A stretch of 34,029 nt of DNA from Eubacterium sp. CAG:251. GTDB taxonomy: Bacteria; Bacillota; Clostridia; Oscillospirales; Acutalibacteraceae. This document shows positions 30,319-34,029 of this stretch, piece by piece (the stretch's first letter is position 1; each line of letters begins with the position of its first letter). A program made the translations under genes and the position numbers. Location of the stretch: assembly GCA_000436835.1 (NCBI GenBank), contig FR889157.1:26115-60143 (forward strand), read 5' to 3'. The notes beneath the pieces were generated by a model, which was given only the letters and a program-made list of their open reading frames with translations, was not told where the DNA came from and did no database searches.

Positions 30319-32277
30319 TTATACATCCAAATTTTGAACAAATTTTGCGTTCTTTTCAATAAATTCTCTTCTTGGCTCAACATTGTCGCCCATAAGGATA
30401 GAAAAGTTTTCGCTTGCTCTTTGTGCATCCTCAATCGTTACACGAAGCATAGTTCTAAACTCAGGGTCCATAGTGGTTTCCCAAAGCTGTTCAGGGTCCA
30501 TTTCACCAAGACCTTTGTATCGCTGAATGTCGCAATCTCCGCCAAAATCTGCAATCTTAGCGTCTCTTTCCTCGTCAGAGAAAGCGTAGCTGCTCTTTTT
30601 ACCCTTCGATACCTTAAAGAGAGGCGGTTGAGCAAGATAAACATAACCGTCCTCAATAATCTGCGGCATATATCTGAAGAAAAATGTTAAAAGAAGCGTT
30701 CTGATATGAGCACCGTCGACATCGGCATCCGCCATAATAATGATTTTGTGATATCTCAATTTATTGATATCAAAATCCTCGCCGATACCTGTTCCGAGTG
30801 CCATAACAACAGGAACAAGTTTTTCGTTAGTAATAACCTTGTCCACTCTTGCCTTTTCAACATTAAGCATTTTACCCCAAAGCGGGAGAATTGCCATGTG
30901 TTGCTTATCTCTGCCCTCTTTTGCAGAGCCGCCTGCCGAATCACCCTCGACGATATAAATTTCGCATTTTTCAGGGTCGTTGCTGATACAGTCTGCAAGC
31001 TTGCCCGGAAGTGAATTGCTTTCAAGCGGAGATTTTCTTCTTGCATTTTCCCTTGCACGTCTTGCCGCCTCTCTTGCACGTGAAGCGTCAAGTGATTTAT
31101 TAAGTAAAGTTTTTGCAACGTTCGGATTTTCCTCAAAATAAGTCATAAGCTTTTCATAAAGCATTGTTGAAACAAGACCTGTTATATCCGTGTTGCCGAG
31201 CTTGCCTTTAGTTTGTCCCTCAAACTGAGCCTCTGTAAGCTTAACGCTTATAACTGCCGTTATACCCTCACGAACGTCATCACCGGTAAATTTCTTGTCG
31301 CTGTCCTTAAGAATACCGAATTTTTTGCCGTAATCGTTAAATACTCTTGTAAGCGCAGTTTTAAATCCTGTTTCGTGAGTACCGCCGTCAATAGTGTTGA
31401 TATTATTAGCAAATGACAAAAGCGTTTCGTTATATGAGTCTGTATAGCAAAGCGCAACCTCCGCACTTCTGTCACCCTTTGTTGTTGAAAGGTGAATAAC
31501 CTCATCCTGAATAGGATTAAGTCCACGGCTTGTGTTGATATATTCAACAAAAGATTTGATACCGCCGACGTAGCAAAATTCTTCGCCGCTGTCCTCATCT
31601 CCTCTTTTATCGGTAAGAGTGATTGAAAGACCTGCGTTAAGAAATGCCTGCTCTCTTAAACGTCTTGCAAGAATTTCATAATCGTAAACTGTGGTTTCCT
31701 GGAAAATTTCTGCGTCAGCCTTAAATCTTATTGTAGTTCCGTGGCCGTCGTGGTCTGCAATAATATGCAAATCATTAACAGGCTTGCCTCTTTCAAATTT
31801 TTGGCTGTAAACGTGGCCGTTTTGCGTAACCTCAACCTCAAGCCATTCTGAAAGCGCATTAACAACAGACGAACCTACACCGTGCAAACCGCCCGATACC
31901 TTATAGCCAGAACCGCCGAATTTACCGCCTGCGTGAAGCACGGTAAGCACAACCGTTACTGCCGGAAGCCCTGTTTTTTCATTAATGCCTGTAGGAATAC
32001 CACGTCCGTTATCCTTAACCTCTATGACATCACCCGGCAAAATGTTACATTCAATGTGAGTACATACTCCTGCAAGTGCCTCGTCAATAGAGTTATCCAC
32101 AATTTCATAAACAAGGTGGTGAAGTCCTCTCGGTCCCGTTGAGCCGATATACATACCCGGCCTTTTACGAACAGCCTCAAGTCCCTCAAGCACCTGAATA
32201 TCCTTTGCCGAATATTCCTCGGTTACTTTTGTATCAATGTCAGCTTCTTCAAGTTCAATCTTGTTTTCTTCGCTCAT
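30319..32277 (-). CDS. gyrB: DNA gyrase subunit B
   Basis: ATPase subunit of gyrase. The 652 residues show the GHKL ATP site (EIVDNSIDEALAG, VKDNGRGIPTG, LHAGGKFGGSGYKVSGGLHGVGSSVVNALSEWL), the transducer domain, and the Toprim domain with EGDSAGGSAKEGRDK, the DADVDG metal site and RYKGLGEMDPEQLWETTMDP near the end. The short PLWGK segment has Trp where E. coli has Lys447. Only 46 bp separate it from remB, with no promoter or terminator seen, so it is probably transcribed with the dnaN-recF-remB genes. A stretch of N-terminal residues (MSEENKIELEEADIDTK) is acidic and extra to the core. Confidence 0.98.
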   Translation of the reverse strand: MSEENKIELEEADIDTKVTEEYSAKDIQVLEGLEAVRKRPGMYIGSTGPRGLHHLVYEIVDNSIDEALAGVCTHIECNILPGDVIEVKDNGRGIPTGINEKTGLPAVTVVLTVLHAGGKFGGSGYKVSGGLHGVGSSVVNALSEWLEVEVTQNGHVYSQKFERGKPVNDLHIIADHDGHGTTIRFKADAEIFQETTVYDYEILARRLREQAFLNAGLSITLTDKRGDEDSGEEFCYVGGIKSFVEYINTSRGLNPIQDEVIHLSTTKGDRSAEVALCYTDSYNETLLSFANNINTIDGGTHETGFKTALTRVFNDYGKKFGILKDSDKKFTGDDVREGITAVISVKLTEAQFEGQTKGKLGNTDITGLVSTMLYEKLMTYFEENPNVAKTLLNKSLDASRAREAARRARENARRKSPLESNSLPGKLADCISNDPEKCEIYIVEGDSAGGSAKEGRDKQHMAILPLWGKMLNVEKARVDKVITNEKLVPVVMALGTGIGEDFDINKLRYHKIIIMADADVDGAHIRTLLLTFFFRYMPQIIEDGYVYLAQPPLFKVSKGKKSSYAFSDEERDAKIADFGGDCDIQRYKGLGEMDPEQLWETTMDPEFRTMLRVTIEDAQRASENFSILMGDNVEPRREFIEKNAKFVQNLDV

Positions 32278-32323
32278 ATTGAATTAAATCTCCTTTTATA
32301 TTTAACTTGGTAAATAAATTACA

Positions 32324-32572
32324 TTATCCTTTTTGCCCTGCCTGCACTCTTTTAATAAGCGTTGAGGTATTTAGAGGGCAAATATATATTTTGTCCCTGC
32401 AAACTACAAAGCTTTTTGGAAGTTCAAAGTTTACATAAACTGTTTTTTTATTTTTTTCGGCGTTTGATAAATAATCACGTGTAGCCTTATTAACCGTTGA
32501 CGTATCCATATCAAAAATACCGAGTATATCGTTTGTACTTATAACGGTGTTTCCGCCTAAATATATATACAT
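32324..32572 (-). CDS. remB: Extracellular matrix regulator RemB (DUF370 family)
   Basis: An 82-residue DUF370 protein, MYIYLGGNTVISTNDILGIF at the start, with VCRDKIYICPLNTSTLIKRV at the end. In Bacillus subtilis RemA and RemB (YaaB) affect biofilm matrix genes, and RemB sits, as here, between recF and gyrB. The ATG at 32572 shares one base with the recF stop (TGATG) and has CAGGTG upstream; the earlier GTG in frame has no ribosome site. DNA binding by this copy is inferred from RemA, and no target can be named. Confidence 0.9.
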   Translation of the reverse strand: MYIYLGGNTVISTNDILGIFDMDTSTVNKATRDYLSNAEKNKKTVYVNFELPKSFVVCRDKIYICPLNTSTLIKRVQAGQKG

Positions 32573-33663
32573 CAGCCTATACACCTGCCGTTTTCAATAT
32601 GAAAGGTTTTGCCCTTTTTAAGCCTTAAAACCGTGTTGGCATCACAGCACGTAATGAATACCTGCCAATTTTTAATGTGATTGAGTATATAATCCTGCCT
32701 TGACTCGTCAAGCTCACTCATAACGTCATCCAACAGCGCAAGCGGCTCATCGTCAGTCATTTTCTTAAGCAAACTTGCCTCCGCAAGTTTAAGCGCAAGC
32801 ACACAACTTCTTTGCTGACCTTGCGAGCCGTAAAGACGTGCGCTTTTGCCGTTGATAAGAATTTCCATATCGTCCCTATGCGGACCTACGGTTGTTATTT
32901 TATTAATTAAATCATTGTTTCTGTTTGAAATAAGTTGCTTTGTAAACTCATTTTCAATTTCAGCCACAGTTAAATTTTTACATTCAAAGCCACAGTCAAG
33001 CCTTAAATCAATTTTTTCACGTCCTTTTGAAAGACCGTCAAAAATTTCCGTCGCAAACGGGAGCAATGCCTCAACATATTTTTCCCTTTGATAAATAATC
33101 TTGGCACCGCTTTTTGCAAGGTTTTTATCCCAAATATAAAGCATATCCTCAAGGTTGAAATTATTTTTTATATCCTTTAAAAGCATATTTCTCTGTGCAA
33201 GGCAACGGTTATATTCTTTTAATACGCTTCTGTAATTTGATTTAAGTTGGCAAAGTGAATTATCAATAAATTTTCTTCTCTCAATCGGCCCGTCCTTAAC
33301 CATAGAAAGATGAACCGGTGAAAAAATAACTGCTTTTAATTCATCACCCAGGGCAGTTGCACTCTTTTTTTCAATTTCGTTTAACTTAGCCGTTCTCCTG
33401 CCCATAATTGACAGTTCGGCATTTTGCTTTCTTGATTTATTTTCAAAATCAATTTTAAGTTCTGCCTTTTTCTCGCCGAATTTGACAAGTTCCTTATCCC
33501 TTACACCTCTGAAACTTTTACTTCCTGTAAAAAGATAAATTGCTTCAATCAAATTCGTTTTGCCTTGTGCATTTTCACCCCAAATTATGTTTACATCTTC
33601 AAAATTGAGTTTTAGCTTTTCTATATTTCTGAAATTTTCAATTTCTATTGAATTAATTTTCAT
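32572..33663 (-). CDS. recF: DNA replication and repair protein RecF
   Basis: SMC-like ATPase that, with RecO and RecR, loads RecA at single-strand gaps. The 363 residues show IENFRNIEKLKL, Walker A GENAQGKTNL, VGPHRDDMEI, the signature YGSQGQQRS and Walker B ALLDDVMSELDESRQ. The start at 33663 gives the family's usual MKINSIEIENFRN opening; the longer frame upstream lies inside the S4 gene. It overlaps that gene by 11 bases and shares one base with remB. Confidence 0.97.
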   Translation of the reverse strand: MKINSIEIENFRNIEKLKLNFEDVNIIWGENAQGKTNLIEAIYLFTGSKSFRGVRDKELVKFGEKKAELKIDFENKSRKQNAELSIMGRRTAKLNEIEKKSATALGDELKAVIFSPVHLSMVKDGPIERRKFIDNSLCQLKSNYRSVLKEYNRCLAQRNMLLKDIKNNFNLEDMLYIWDKNLAKSGAKIIYQREKYVEALLPFATEIFDGLSKGREKIDLRLDCGFECKNLTVAEIENEFTKQLISNRNNDLINKITTVGPHRDDMEILINGKSARLYGSQGQQRSCVLALKLAEASLLKKMTDDEPLALLDDVMSELDESRQDYILNHIKNWQVFITCCDANTVLRLKKGKTFHIENGRCIG

Positions 33664-33904
33664 CTGTAATAATCTTATAGTCAACCGAAAAAATTGAAAC
33701 TGTGTCACCTGCATGGATTTTTTTGCCCCTTGCCGTGCACACTTCACCGTTTACTTTAACTATTCCGTCTTGAATAAATGTTTTAGCCTGACCGCCGGTT
33801 TCTGCTATTCCTTTAAATTTCAAAAAAGCGTCAAGCCTGATAAATTCGGTGGTTATTTTAACATTTTCATTTTTTCTCGGTGTTGCTTTTGCTTTAATTT
33901 TCAT
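33653..33904 (-). CDS. yaaA: S4-domain RNA-binding protein YaaA (RlbA)
   Basis: An 83-residue protein that is essentially one S4 domain: TTEFIRLDAFLKFKGIAETGG, AKTFIQDGIVKVNGEVCTARG, KKIHAGDTVSIF. In Bacillus the gene between dnaN and recF (yaaA, rlbA) has been tied to large ribosomal subunit assembly; the same position supports the name here. It overlaps both neighbours by 11 bases, and the same 11 bases (ATGAAAATTAA) serve at both junctions. Confidence 0.92.
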   Translation of the reverse strand: MKIKAKATPRKNENVKITTEFIRLDAFLKFKGIAETGGQAKTFIQDGIVKVNGEVCTARGKKIHAGDTVSIFSVDYKIITDEN

Positions 33905-34029
33905 TTTTAAGCCTCATTGGTAATACTAAAAATAAAAAGGAATCATCATTAATCGGCAAAACCTTAACGGGGCTTACCGCACCGCCGAGTTCAATTCTTA
34001 CTTGGTCTGTATCTGCGGCATGAAGAGCG
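33894..34029 (-). CDS. dnaN: DNA polymerase III sliding clamp beta subunit (3' end only)
   Basis: Only the last 44 codons lie in the window; the 5' part continues past the right edge. The translated end, RIELGGAVSPVKVLPINDD and then SFLFLVLPMRLKNEN, is the C-terminal strand pair of the beta clamp, including the family's P-V/I-x-F/L-LPMRL ending. The stop overlaps the S4 gene start by 11 bases. dnaA is expected directly upstream, outside the window. Confidence 0.93.
   Translation of the reverse strand, partial: ALHAADTDQVRIELGGAVSPVKVLPINDDSFLFLVLPMRLKNEN

Noticed and set aside
32093..32101. Perfect DnaA box TTATCCACA
   Set aside because: It lies within gyrB and is the reverse complement of the codons for the invariant VDN segment; no cluster of boxes or AT-rich unwinding region accompanies it.

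Overview
The window is about 34 kb of a low-GC Gram-positive (Bacillota) chromosome close to the replication origin. The gene content (dnaN, an S4-domain gene, recF, remB, gyrB, gyrA; rpmH, rnpA, yidD, yidC, khpB, mnmE, mnmG, rsmG, noc, parA, parB, serS), the remB and noc genes and the GC-poor, repeat-rich spacers suggest a Clostridia member, probably a gut Oscillospirales/Ruminococcus-like organism. That placement is inference from gene order and protein flavour. No rRNA, tRNA, CRISPR array or complete insertion sequence was seen.

Layout, left to right. (1) 1-4150, plus strand: glmS, a GH43-like glycosidase, a DUF559 endonuclease-like gene framed by a palindromic repeat, then a 56-residue protein and a small XRE repressor whose promoters share an operator-like palindrome. 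(2) 4151-9051, minus strand: parA-parB-serS-elyC operon and noc, separated by a 414-bp spacer with three parS sites. (3) 9150-15888, minus strand: rpmH-rnpA-yidD-yidC-khpB-mnmE-mnmG-rsmG, driven by a consensus promoter at 16020-16049. (4) 16157-25052, accessory stretch: nucleosidase, XRE regulator, histidine phosphatase, DUF3048 protein, an unrecognised actin-like half-protein, a small Lys-rich protein, AzlCD exporter, MATE transporter and a lactonase-like hydrolase, with structured repeats between them. (5) 25053-34029, minus strand: LCP cell-wall ligase, gyrA, two small membrane proteins, gyrB, remB, recF, S4 gene and the 3' end of dnaN.

Together these genes cover replication (DnaN, RecF, gyrase), chromosome partition and nucleoid occlusion (ParABS, Noc), tRNA and rRNA modification (MnmEG, RsmG), membrane protein insertion (YidC, YidD), tRNA 5' processing (RnpA) and envelope precursor and wall assembly (GlmS, LCP, ElyC). 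dnaA should lie just right of the window. If so, most minus-strand genes are co-directional with the leftward fork.

The most unusual items are two copies of a structured repeat (18487-18585 and 22197-22309) with a 47-bp identical core and a covarying hairpin; the DUF559 gene that takes its ribosome binding site and stop codon from flanking repeat arms; the pair of YcxB-like membrane proteins inside the gyrB-gyrA operon; a degenerate actin-like protein without nucleotide-binding motifs; and a similar short N-terminal cytoplasmic motif in the LCP and DUF3048 proteins.
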